Assembly: GCA_015852425.1 (NCBI GenBank)
Contig: JAAAIG010000008.1
Location: forward strand, 80,587 to 140,781
Direction: 5' to 3'
Source: Gryganskiella cystojenkinii
Taxonomy: Eukaryota > Mortierellomycota > Mortierellomycetes > Mortierellales > Mortierellaceae
DNA length: 60,195 bases
Notes under the pieces: model-generated
Databases searched by the model: none
Seen by the model: only the letters and a program-made list of their open reading frames with translations
What the model was told of the DNA's origin: nothing
In this document: piece by piece, positions 10,930-21,914 of the stretch
Position numbering within the stretch: the first letter of the stretch is position 1
Layout of the letters: every line of letters begins with the position of its first letter
Position numbers and translations under genes: made by a program

Positions 10930-13452
10930 TCAACAATACATGACCGACCAAGGATCGTCCTCATTCATGAGCTCGCCCCTCTGATGAGCGACCTCAAATT
11001 CCAGAATCGACCTATCATGTTACAACAGGATGAAAATAATGATTAGTCTCGCGTTGCTAAATAGTCACGTCGAAAACAATTTGCCTGTAGGGAGTGATCT
11101 CAAATAACTTACGAAAAGTGAACGTTGGAGACTCCGATGAACAGACTCTCGGCATCGGGAGTGAAGCTGATACCGGAGATATCGCCCACAAAGTCGATCA
11201 CTTGAGCCTTGGTATAATCCGAAGCAGTGTCGACAATATGAACGCGGCTGCTGTCCTCTATAAAAAATCAAACAGAGACATTGAGCAAAGATAGTTTGGA
11301 AGAGTCAAGCAAGCTCATTTCGCCAACATTTTGAAAACAAGGACCTACCTGCCATTGCCAAGTACCGGCCGCAACTCGAATATCGCAGCGAACGAACAGA
11401 TTCCTGAATCTCAGAGCCGAGAATATGCACAGGTCGGTTCATCATTCGTGTATCAAAGATGCATGTCGATCGATCGTCGCCTCCGGTTGCCAACATGGTT
11501 GAGGTTGGTGACCAAGCAGCGGAGAAGGTATGCCATCGGTGTCCTGTCAACGTTGCGATTCTCTCCCGAGAATTCACACTCATGATCTCGCCATTTTTAT
11601 CATCCCCGACGAGGGCGATCATATGTCCATCTGGACTCTGTGCCGTGTACTAATATCGACGACGTGGAACAGAGGGGGACAGCAGTTAGGCTCATGACTC
11701 GAAATTTCAAAGTCCAAGGGCGGCGGAAAAAAATACAGTAATTTCTAACAAAAACAAACTCGTGGGCAATACTTACGTTGACAAACCAGTTTGTAGGGTA
11801 AGACGCCTTTTGTTCCAAGGTTCGCAAGTCCAAACACCGGACATGTTTGTCGTTTGTCGAAACGTAGGCGTGTGGATCTCCCGTTCGTGATCGAGACATC
11901 TCGATAGCATTCACTTCAAAGTAATCCGTGTCCGAAAACGATCCCAGCACAGGGTTCTTGCAAGTCTGCAAGTTCATGAAAGAAAACCCGCCATCCATCC
12001 CGCCAACCATCAAGAGATCATCCATGGCTGCCAGAGTTGTTATTTTGTGTGGCACTCGAGCGTGTGCACCCCTCAGAGGCTCCCCCAGGATAGTCTTTGT
12101 CGTTCGAAGTTGAGGTGACCAATGTTGGATCGAGTTGTCGTCTATTTTGTTAAATCGCGGGCGGAGGTCAAAAAAATATATATCGCATGATAGGTGGTTA
12201 GAAAATTAGAAAACACGCGCAATTTTTTTTCTAGATTTACAGTTTGGGGGCGGAGAGGTTGCAGGAGTACTGTCATATTCCGAACATCTAAACAAAGAGG
12301 GGAGACAAAGACGACTTACGAAGATAGTAGAGGTCGTTCTTGCTTGTGGCAGCGACGAGATTTCGAAGCTGTGGATGCTCATGAGTGCAGTGAATGTTGG
12401 TGTCCGTGTACCTGAACCTGTAAAATTCGTTGCCCTCGTAGTTCAATGGCTCGCGATTCTAAATGTTGTCAGACAGCAGTATCAGAGTGTTAGTCTACCT
12501 ATAAAGAGAGTGGTGGGCAACTGATCTTCATGAACAGACCGAAGAAGGTTATATAAAAGAGGTGGACGGCTATAAGGCTTTTAGTGCTGTACCTCTTGGA
12601 ATGTGATACCAGGTGCGTGCGACAGCATGTGGAGCGAAAATCTAAAAAAATGGCGAAGAGGTGAGTAAAACGTGATAAGATTCTTGCCAGTCCAGTCCAG
12701 TAGCCCCAACAGTCGTTCCTAGTAATATTGGAACGAAAAGAGGTCAAAACACGTACGAGCCTCGGAGTTTTTTGTAAGTGTTCTTGCCATGTTCTCCCTC
12801 CCGCCAACGGATGCCTTGCTATTGGGGGACAACAAAAAAAAATCAAGGAGGTGGTGAGTGTGTGGCGATGACAACAGAAATGAACAGGAAGGTGCCACAT
12901 GGAGAGCTCCGAAATTGTTTTTGTTATTTTCCTTCATTTTTTCAGTCCATTCGATCGAAATATGCAAACTCACAATATCTGCCAAGCCTTCGAGAACATC
13001 CTCTTGTTCGACAATGGTTTGTCTCGAGACGATTAACCTCGAGTGAGGACAGTGATGTCTCTTGAAGAACGGCTATTCAAATAGACAACCAGGAATAAAG
13101 GGGGTTGAGAAAACAGGGGCCGAGGATGGCTCTACAAGAAAGAAAAATAAAGGTTCTAAACACAGAAGACAAATGACACACCCTCCCCTTACCGCATGGA
13201 AATATTGTTCGATGTCTTCTTCGGCGAGGACGTGTCCTTCTTCCTCAAAGACGGCATCCATCACATCCACTAAAAAACGAAGGAAAGGATAAAGACAACA
13301 AGAGAAGAAAAAAAAAAAAGACGGCGTGTGAGTTTCTCTGCCTGCGATACAACACAAGCTGACCTCCGAGAATAAACGTCACCTAGCAAGACCGAAGAAT
13401 GTTGGCAACTATAAAAAAACGTACCTAGGAAATCGAGTTGATTGTGGTTCAT
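10930..13452 (-). CDS. WD40-repeat protein of an uncharacterised fungal family
   Basis: Ten minus-strand exons (13452-13425, 13269-13193, 13060-12974, 12818-12757, 12641-12593, 12458-12320, 12141-11777, 11649-11349, 11257-11113, 11011-10930) keep phase throughout and give 444 residues. The N-terminal third has no WD signature (MNHNQLDFL, then a conserved block EQEDVLEGLADIQGIRWREG). The rest forms WD repeats: HPQLRNLVAATSKNDLYYL, LLMVGGMDGGFSFMNLQT, HTFSAAWSPTSTMLATGGDD and SGISFTPDAESLFIGVSN. From memory this pattern matches the conserved but unstudied fungal group that includes S. pombe C2A9.03; I could not check it. The acceptor of the third exon (TTCAAG) is atypical and is the weakest junction. 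The function is unknown; a scaffold role is all the fold allows. It is divergent from SWD1 across a 688-bp promoter region. Confidence 0.8.
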
Positions 13453-14140
13453 GCTCCTTGCGTGAGCGCGAAGGGCGCCTTGTTGCTGGGTTGCTGCTTA
13501 CTATGCGCCTGCTGTGTTGTTTTACGAGAGGACCCTCGGTTTGTGCGTTGGAGTTGGAAAGCCTCGCTTTTTTTTAAAAAGGAAAAAAATTGAAGTACGC
13601 TGAAGAGGACAAGGCTGTAGCGCTTGGTTGCCGGACTGGGGTGTGTATCAAAAGTGTCTGCTGTTGGTTACTTTATGCCGTGGGTAGAGAATGGTAGAGA
13701 GTGGTAGAAAAAGGTAGAAAGGCAGAGAAAGTGGAAAGGTAGAGAAGATAGGAGAAAAAGAGGAAGAGGTTGAAAGCCAGACTGAGAAAAGAGTGCTGTG
13801 CCCGATAAAAAGGCAGAAAAGGGAAATGAACGCGTGACTGTGACTGCGCTTTCGTCCAAAAGTGGTGCGCCACGAATTATCAAAAGAAACCGAACCCTTT
13901 TTTAGGGTTGATCGCTCCCATCCAGCCGAACTTGACTTCTACCCGACCCATTGCACCCAATCTTCTTTTTTCTCGGGAAATACAGGACCACCATCCCAAG
14001 GACAGGAGCAGGAGCATCGACGACCGGTTTCATCGCGCGTGGAGACATCACCAATTAGGAGTCCATCTTCATCAACCTCCATTACTATAATCACCGCCTT
14101 GGACACAATCAGCAACAAATAGGCGAAACGTCTTCATGCC
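13453..14140. other. Divergent promoter region between the WD40 gene and SWD1
   Basis: 688 bases between two start codons pointing outward. It holds the GGTAGA-rich purine tract described separately and pyrimidine-rich sequence toward SWD1. No ORF here looks like a gene. Confidence 0.5.
13682..13757. repeat. Degenerate GGTAGA(G/A) tandem repeat
   Basis: Five to six imperfect copies of GGTAGAGA/GGTAGAAA in an almost pure purine stretch, placed between the divergent WD40 and SWD1 genes. It may be a low-complexity promoter tract; no factor is known to me for it. Confidence 0.6.
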
Positions 14141-16918
14141 ATGAACCTGCAACTTCTTGGTAAAAGAGCAAACCCGTCCAACCCTCTTTCATTTCAACTC
14201 GACAATCAAGCCCTCATCATTCCATGCTCCTTTCCTCTCTCTTCACCAAACATCAATGGACGAAATGGGACGCGACAAATCTTGTTGTTTTCTCTACAGA
14301 AACTAATCAGCGTCAGAAAACACTTCACCTCTGTGTTTGATTTATTAGACCCTTTCGAGCAGGACTTCCCTGAAGTTATCGAGGATACATTGGAGGAAGG
14401 TCAAGCAGTGACTGTAAAGTTCAATCGCAGAGGTACTCTTTTGGCCGCTGGCTGCTCAGACGGGACCATTGTCGTCTGGGACTTTGATACCCGTGGTGTC
14501 TCTCGGTCTTTGGTAGGGCATGTCAAGACCATCACAAGTCTAAGGTATGATACTCTTTTTTTCGGTTACATCTCCAGCCTCGGTCTTGATCTCCCACTTA
14601 AATAATCACCTGATAGCTAACCTAGCTTCTTTTGTACGTAATCGAAAGCTGGTCCCGCAACGGTCGATATCTTCTCTCGGCATCGAAGGATTGGAATTGT
14701 ATCATCTGGGACCTCCTGACAGGAACAAAGGAACACACGATCCGATTCGACACTCCTGTCCTGAATGCTCAGTTTCATCCCAAGAACAGGTACCGCTGGA
14801 GATGAACCCTCAGAAAAAAATCCACCTCTGACTGTAGGGCCAGTTCTCTGACTCTCGAATACCTCATTTTAAAACACAAACCATTTAGCTCTGTCTTTAT
14901 TGTGGCTCTACATCAAGAGAAACCGCTATTGATAGACGTCTCGAATGGAATCAAACGGTTACCGATACTGGACGAAAGCAACGACGAGAAATCGGAAAAG
15001 ACAGAATCAACCACTACGAGTCGAGCCAGCAGTCAGGTTCCAACAACTCTGTTCGTTACATTTGATCGAACTGGCAAGAAGATCTATGCAGGAACAAACC
15101 GAGGACATCTACGGATCATTGACACCCAGTCGAGAGCTGTAAGTTATGATTCTTGCGAGGCGATGATAGCGATGGTCGTCAATACACTGCGCTAAACCAT
15201 GTTATGATCCTTTCTTGTCAATAGTTGCTGTATGAGACCCGACCTACAACAAGTGCGATCAAGAGCATCCAGTTCAGCAGGCGTGGAAAGTAAGGATCGG
15301 ATGGACGCAATGAGCATATCACGAGAGAGTCTTCATATGTTGTCAATGGTATCAGGACTGACGAAATTTTACCTGCGTGTTTAACCTTTTAGGGAAATCG
15401 TGGTCAATTCAAACGACAGAGCAATTCGATTGCTTGCAACAAGGGAGGATGGACCACCGGAACAGCTGCATAAATTCCAGGATCTTGTCAATCGAATTCA
15501 ATGGAACCAATGCTGTCTCTCAAGTGACGCCGACTATGTCATTGGCGGATCAGCGCATCAGGCTGAGCACAATATTTACATCTGGGATAAGATCGGAGGC
15601 AACCTCGTCAAGATCTTGGAGGGACCCAAAGAGCCTCTTGAGGATTTGACCGTAAGTTATCTCAACCGTAATTCAGGAATGGTTAGCTTTGACAAAAGTA
15701 TAAAATTTTGACCCTTTACGTTCCTTCTTCGATAGTGGCATCCTATCCGACCCATTGTCGCATCAGTGTCAAGTTTTGGAACGATTCATATTTGGGCGAC
15801 CAACTCTCAAGAAAATTGGAGTGCCTTTGCACCGGATTTCAAGGAGCTTGAGGAGAATATCGACTATGAGGAGAGAGAAGATGAATTCGATATCGTAAGC
15901 TGACATTGCTATATTGAATGACCATTTTAGGCTCGCTCTTTGAAGACGATGGAAGAGGCATAACCCCTCTAACTGCCCATCCTTATTTTCATCGTATGTC
16001 TAGGTTCCGGAGGAAGAGGCCTCCAAACGGAAACATGAGGACGAAGATGTCGTCATCGACGTGACGACGATAGAAAAGATCAACCCCTTCAACGACTCGG
16101 ACAGCGACGATGGTCAGGAGGAGATGTTTTACTTACCACTGTTACCAAGCGATCATCAGCCTGAAGAAAAGCATCGTCGGAAACGACATAGCCGTCGATC
16201 TAACATTAGCAACCAGCAACCACAGCCGCAACAAAATAATCAAAGCAAGTCGTCCAGTAATAACTCTCTGCATCAAAACCAAAACCAGGAAACAACAACA
16301 ACAACAACAACAAAAAGAGAGGAAACGCTCTATTCCCCGTCTGCATCAGCAACCTCCTCAGATCCAAAACACCGCCTCCACCACGATAGCAAAGTTAAAG
16401 ATGAGCGTGAGGACCAGTCTTCGCTCTCTGAGCAGCAGACGCAATTGCAACGGAAACGGGAGCGTCAATTGAAACGGCAGGAACAAAGTAGTGGTGACCT
16501 CGATTGGGATCAAAGCGACTCTGCCGCGCCTCTGCCTCGAAAGCAAAAGCAAGCCAAGACAGATCGTCATGATCGTGAACGCGAAAAAGACCGAGACCGA
16601 GATCACGATCGAGAGCGCGACCATGACCCGGATCATGACCGCAGTCGCCATCGAGATGATCGAGAAAGAGACCGTGATCATGATCGGAAGGAACGGAAAC
16701 AAGATCGCGAACGGGAACGGGAACGAGATCGGGACAGAGATCGAGACCGGGAACCGTCTTCTCATAGTAACGGCCATGGTCGAGACAAGGAGAGGGAACG
16801 GGAAAGGGAAAGGGATCGAGAGCGGGAACGGGACCGGGACCGGGATCGTGATTCGCACAGGAGGCGATCTGATGACATGGCAATCAGCTCTTCAAAAATC
16901 ATAAAGAAACAGCGGTGA
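14141..16918 (+). CDS. SWD1: COMPASS/Set1 complex subunit Swd1 (RBBP5) with Arg-Asp/Glu tail
   Basis: Eight exons (14141-14159, 14349-14544, 14649-14789, 14889-15138, 15225-15289, 15393-15651, 15736-15894, 16004-16918) give 667 residues in consistent phase. The 19-nt first exon restores the family start MNLQLLDPFEQDFPEV. WD40 repeats fill residues 1-350 (for example GCSDGTIVVWDFDTRG, SASKDWNCIIWDLLTG). After the propeller come the RBBP5 hinge segments: a valine-aspartate-valine type motif (VVIDVTTIEKINPF, near 380-390) and an acidic stretch followed by MFYLPLLPS, which in RBBP5 contact WDR5 and ASH2L. It should act in histone H3 lysine 4 methylation in the nucleus. A tail of about 270 residues follows, rich in Gln/Ser and then, near 545-650, in alternating Arg with Asp/Glu. 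Yeast Swd1 (426 residues) lacks it. Confidence 0.92.
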
Positions 16919-17013
16919 ACGGAAATAAAATACTATCAAATGAAAGTACCTTAAGAATTTGGTGACAATTCTTCACTCGAGGGGGTTATTTTTGGTTAAT
17001 CAATTTTCTCTAT

Positions 17014-17215
17014 ATGAAGTGTCCTGCAACAAAATTCCTGCTGTTCCTATTCTCTTCTTGCTTACTTTCTCTTCTTCTTCCTCTTCCAAGATTCTGTCAG
17101 CTATGCGCTGACAGCAAAGTTGCCGGTGGATCGATGATGGTTCTTGACACACTGTCGGCAACAGGCTGACGGCCGGTTCCTTGTCCTCCTGCTCCTCCAA
17201 GGGTCAATGAAGGAT
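17014..17215 (-). pseudogene. Decayed partial copy of the neighbouring 843-residue gene
   Basis: Two blocks resemble separate parts of the adjacent minus-strand gene. Plus-strand 17014-17115 aligns with about 17855-17945, including the Glu-rich stretch; encoded RIADRILEEEE versus RIVDRVLEEEE. Plus-strand 17127-17215 aligns with about 18410-18490, which encodes the SFPFGG...IAGSVPGTMIIDP segment. The roughly 470 bases between them in the real gene are missing. The two blocks read in different frames, so the copy cannot encode the parent sequence. It lies downstream of and in the same orientation as the parent, as expected for a tandem duplication that decayed. Identity was judged by eye. Confidence 0.6.
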
Positions 17216-17823
17216 GAAATTGACATCAGATGTTGTATTCACTACTATACTTATGCTAACCAAAGTATTACAATTAGATGAAACAGATGAATGGTGCGTA
17301 CTCTTTGCGATATCAGAGAACGTTAGAAGACAAGGGACGAACAAGAGATGGACTAGGGAATATTGTAGATTTTTATGCAGCAAAGAAGGAACGAAAAAAT
17401 GAGGTAATGAAACATATTTGTTTATTAGAACACGAAACACAAGGAAGCGAAGGGTGCAAGACGGGGGATGGAAAGGGTGCTATGGTCAATAAAGAAAGAT
17501 TCGATCCTCAAGAAGTCAAAGATGCCAGAGGTGTACAGACTTGTTGGAAGCTGAAAAAGTAGAGTAGGTAAAGAGGAACGGATACGTATCGTTAGTTTGA
17601 AACATTTTTCTCGATCGATCATGGCAAAGCAAACCTTGACAATAGCTTTCGCATCATCACCATACGTGTGGTCCCTCTTCCGCCATATTTGAGTTCTCCG
17701 AAAAGAATAAGATAAAACAAATGACCAAACGAGAACATTCCTAGCGTGAACATTCCTAGAGACGATTTGTTTTGTTTGTTTTGATTTTTTTTTACTTGGA
17801 GTTGTTGCTTTGGATATCATGAT
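17216..17823. other. Convergent spacer downstream of SWD1
   Basis: About 600 A/T-rich bases between the gene relic and the stop codon of the 843-residue gene. Plus-strand ORFs of up to 94 codons occur here but have no recognisable domain and biased A-rich codons. I see no supported gene. Confidence 0.4.
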
Positions 17824-20650
17824 TTATCCGATGGGTCCCTCGTTAACTTGATTTAAGGAATGTGTCCCTGAAACAGAGGTCTTGGCCCTACTCTCTTCTT
17901 CTGCCTCTTCCTCCTCCAAGACCCTGTCAACGATTCTCTGTGATGTTGAGGAGGAGGTTTCTGCCGATAGTGCTGTCGTCGCTGCCTGTTCCTTTCGATC
18001 CTCCTCCAGCTCTTTAGCCATCTCGCGCTCAATTTGTTGGTCCAGATGGGATCCCTCCCGCATGCCTCCATGCTTGACTGTGATCCTCGTGGGCCTCTCC
18101 CAAGGTGTGGATCCGATATAGGTCCTCGCAGAGTACAGATGCGGTGGCTCAAAATCCTCTGCAAGGACAGACCCTGAAAACGCGGAAGGTGACAGAGCCG
18201 CAGCGGCCAAGGTCGACATGGACCCTCCAACAGGCGCTTGACTAAACGATGTTGAGAACGAAGAGGACACGTCTGGCTGTTGAGACTGCTGTTGCTGTTG
18301 ACGTGTCTTTTCCATGTCTCGGCGGTGGTTGATGGACGTAAAAGGTTGTTTGCGTCTCCGGAGTCGGTCTGCCTGATCGTCCCGGTCGTGTTCTTCCTCC
18401 AACAGCATTAACGGATCGATAATCATGGTTCCTGGCACACTGCCGGCAATCGGTTGAGTACCTGTTCCTCCAAAGGGGAATGAAGGGTCAAGATATGATC
18501 CTGCGGCACCGTTCGCTTGGGTTCCTTCCGGAAGATCATTTCCATAGGCACGGGAGAGTCGGCGCTGGAGCATGGCAGCTGCTGGAGTTGTTCCTGGTGG
18601 CATCGCCAAGGACGTGGCGAGAGCGGCGGCTTGGGCGGTAGGTGGTAGTGGCGCAGGATTGACTGTACGGCGTTGGATCGTGATAGGGAGCGAGGTACCG
18701 AAGGTGGCCGCATACGGAACGTTCGAAGATCTTCCTTCGTAGTTGTCCTCCTCATCTGAATCGGCATCGCCCTGAGCATCATCGTCCTCATCATCATCCT
18801 GAAGAGCCCGTCGATGCTCCTCCAGACCTCTTTGACGACGAAGATAACTGGCACGGAGAGATCCGACGACCATGCCTGATTTGTTGGGTAGGGATCGACC
18901 AGATGACGAGATGTTCACCGCAGAACTACTGCTGCCGCTGTCAGTTCCGTTGAGATGGGTCGATGACATGTCGGCTTCTTCCTCGGAAGACTCTTGGTCC
19001 TCTTCGTCATTCGCGTTATCGTTATCGCTGCCATCGCCTTCTTGATCATCGAACCCGAGTTCTTCGTCCAGATCAAAGACCACACCTTCGTCATCGTCTA
19101 GATCGGCCTCGTCCTCATCATCGACGTCTATGGCAAAACAGTTTAGAATGTCGTAAAATGTTAATGAAATCCGCACAAAAAGAATTGACGTGAAGACATC
19201 ATTCCCACGAGACTGATCCCTTACGATCTTCGTCCTGCCGGGGTTCTTTTTCATGATCAATGATCGAGACACGGGTCACGTCGTCCGCAATTGTGACCTT
19301 CTTTTTTGATTTTTGATTGGGCGAGGTCGAGGAGGAGCTTTCCACTGCAGGTCCTTGCTCCGAGGTATACAATCCATTGGGATCTTGGTGACGGTCCGAG
19401 ATAGCGTTCGCAGCCGTGTTGGCACTGGTCTCTGCAGCAGCGTTCGTAGGCGAGATCGGTGCGACACTCTGTCGTCTTAGAGAGTTTGAGACCATTCTCT
19501 GATCGAATTCCCTGAACTGCAAGGACATGGCGGCCTCGGTCGCCGAGGATTTTCTCCTGTCCAAGAAGGCACTGTGAGCACCCTCGATCCGGGAAGCACT
19601 CGTGAGTCGAATCGGCAAAGTACTAGGGCCATCAAAAGGGTGCGTCCCGTTCGTATCTGCAGGCGCATTGGTATTATGGTTGTTGACTTGACCAGACTCG
19701 CCCAAGGCGTGAGTCAATAGCTCTGGCGCAGGAGTGTTGACCCGGTCCATGATCCGACTCCATAACCGGTCCTTTTCCAAGCGAGTACTCTCTATTGACT
19801 TTTGAAGCGCCAAGAGTTGCTGTGACTTATAGGCCTCGATCCTGGCCTCGGCTCTTTGTTGTTGTGCTCTGAGATTGACTTCCAGTTCTTGATCCAAGAC
19901 GGTCCGAATACGCTCCAAGTGAGGTCGATACAGCTTTTCACTGTTCGTGTTGTTCGCATTGGACGGTTCTGTGATGGTACTGGCAGCTCCACTTGCAATT
20001 GGTCCTCCCGTAGAAGAAGGAGTCGTCGGAGTCAACACGAGTCGAAACGCCTGAGAGTAATTCGGATCCGCGAGAATAGTATGTATCTGTTGTGGACCGA
20101 CGACGGCCTCAGTGGGGGTGATGATCCCGTTCGAGGGTGAGAACATGATTGTATTGGCCAAGAAGGCCAGTGAGGTGAATTCAAGATCGACCGAGCTTGA
20201 ACTGGCCTTGAAGGAGAAGACATCTTGATTGCAATTGATACACCGAACCGTTGCCAGTTTATCGACGATAGCGAGACAGCAAAGGATTTTTTGTTCCTGT
20301 TTTGATTTTTTTTTTTTTTTTGGGAGATAAAGCGAATTGAAAGGAAGAGGGACAAGCGAAGAGTAAAGTGTCAAAAAGAGGAAACAAGGAGGGATGAGAG
20401 AAGCGAAAAAAGGAGATAAAGCGCTGGATCATTAAGCATAATGGCATATGAAGAATAATATCCGAGAGAAACAGTTGGTACTATTAGTTCTTACGACAGA
20501 GACACCGGCGAGTCCGAGTTGATGTTCTTTTCCTGCGAATGTGCCTTGTTGTCCCTCGATCGTGGTTGTTGGTGCGGATGCGAGATGCATCTTTACGTTG
20601 AGACAAGGACATGAGAGTAGCAATCGATTAGGTGCTGTCGAGTCTGTCAT
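17824..20650 (-). CDS. Unrecognised 843-residue protein with paired cysteines
   Basis: Three minus-strand exons (20650-20495, 20296-19225, 19127-17824) keep phase and give 843 residues. The N-terminus has LLLSCPCLNVKMHL and, after the first splice, KLATVRCINCNQDVFSF. The Cys-x-Cys and Cys-x-x-Cys pairs, about 60 residues apart within a beta-rich region, look like a small zinc-binding fold such as the Mss4-like group. A predicted long helix follows (HLERIRTVLDQELEVNLRAQ and onward, about 170-235). Then come Ser/Thr/Pro-rich linkers, an acidic block (DEDEADLDDDEG, VFDLDEELGFDDQE), the segment VVGSLRASYLRRQRG, and a C-terminal motif GSTPWERPTRITVKHGG followed by a Glu-rich helix. No signal peptide or membrane span is evident. 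I do not recognise the family. The second intron boundary (GATC|GTAAGG...ATAG) fits well. A decayed partial copy lies just downstream. Confidence 0.75.
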
Positions 20651-21394
20651 GTTGGTATTTATGGAAGGTCCGTGTCCGGGAAAGGCTATTCGAGAGTGCT
20701 GGTATATCCTTGTTCCGGTTGTTTCCTTTTGAAAAGACGGCCCTTTGAATTGATGTCGACTTGAGGGTTGGCTTTTGATGGATTTAATGTGTCGAAGATG
20801 TGATGAAGAGAATCAATTTGACTTTGATNNNNNNNNNNAAAAAAAAAAAAAGGGCCGTGTGCACCAAACCCCATGCGCGCGCTCTTTTTTTTTTCGTCCA
20901 TTTGAAATGCAGCTTTATCTCACATTGGCTGAGAAAAAATATTCGTTGCGCCCATTAAGCGATCGCCCATTTTTTTGCGTCATAAAGTCACGTTCGGCTG
21001 TACGTCAATTAAGGGATATGCAACTAGATGGGGTTCAGTTCGTACTGGTCCATTGTTTCATTTTTAGCATGGATGTTTACGCGTTCAAATATTCTTTTGA
21101 CTAGGCTACTATTATTTCTTATCCCCTCCGCTTTTACAACTACATCTCACCCATGACAGCGGTCGGATCGGTCGATGACGAGAAGCATCGGGTGGGGCAT
21201 CGCCCAACATCACCCTGAACTCACTCTCCTCGAGCCTTCCGGCCTTTATCTTTTCTTTTCACCTGACTTTTCTCCTATTGGCAGCTCGGCGTTTGCTGGG
21301 CTATGTCGCTCATCCGTAGAAACCTCGTTGCTCGGCTATGCCATACATCCATAGAATCCGTAGAGAAGGTTTAAGAGTCACCTTCATTGTTGAT
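20651..21394. other. Spacer containing the assembly gap
   Basis: Upstream region of the 843-residue gene. It holds the N-run, an adjacent A12 tract and further homopolymers. A loosely repeated segment (GGCTATGTCGCTCATCCGTAGAA near 21300 and CGGCTATGCCATACATCCATAGAA near 21334) is visible. No gene is supported. Confidence 0.5.
20829..20838. other. Assembly gap (10 N)
   Basis: Ten undetermined bases directly followed by twelve A. The fixed length suggests a placeholder for a gap of unknown size, so distances across it are uncertain and sequence may be missing. Confidence 0.98.
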
Positions 21395-21538
21395 TGTTAG
21401 AGTCCTGGACAAAAAAAAACGACTCCTATATTTCGTCGATTGAATACTTTTGAATTGAAGACTTTTGTGCAACCTTGGACATGTTCCTCCTCTAACATCA
21501 GATATAAGAGTCGTTTTTTTTTGTCTAGGACTCTAACA
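21395..21538. mobile_element. MITE-like element with 37-bp terminal inverted repeats
   Basis: The left arm 21395-21431 (TGTTAGAGTCCTGGAC, nine A, CGACTCCTATAT) and right arm 21502-21538 are inverted copies with 35 of 37 bases matching by eye. About 70 bases of unrelated A/T-rich sequence lie between them. There is no coding capacity. The TA near each outer edge would fit a Tc1/mariner or pogo-type target duplication, but the exact ends are not certain. It could also be transcribed as a hairpin RNA. Confidence 0.75.
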
Positions 21539-21800
21539 GTTCACGAGTTTTTTTGTTGTATTGGGAAGGTTTGGCGCAAGGGCAAAAAAAAAGCTTCAAG
21601 ATGTGTGGCAGAGAAAAATTCTGAGAATGGTTCCCCCTGCATTTTGAATGTGTATGACAGCACGCACAGGCGTATTCAGTGAGAAATGGAGAGGAGAGGA
21701 CACAACGGGTCAAAAAGTCAAGAAAAAAAACTGCCCCCGCACGCTCGTTGTATTGCATGGGATCGCTGTATGGATCTCATTACCAGACGCCCTTTCTTTG

Positions 21801-21809
21801 TATAAAAAG
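21801..21809 (+). promoter_or_regulatory. TATA box of the F-box-type gene
   Basis: TATAAAAAG lies 106-114 bases upstream of the start codon at 21915, followed by a C/T-rich leader. Good consensus and position; not otherwise tested. Confidence 0.5.
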
Positions 21810-21914
21810 AATGCGAACGATGCCATTTTTTCTCCCGAAACACCATTCCACTCTTTGCTCACCTTCTCCACTTTTATCCCACAACCCACCTCACTCTAGC
21901 CTTCTCCCAAAATC

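Noticed and set aside
16358..16883. Long minus-strand frames rich in Pro, Val, Phe and Ile opposite the SWD1 tail
   Set aside because: They are mirror images of the repetitive Arg-Asp/Glu codons on the plus strand and have no independent coding evidence.
17278..17562. 94-codon plus-strand frame after SWD1
   Set aside because: A-rich codons, no similarity, and located in the convergent spacer beside the gene relic.
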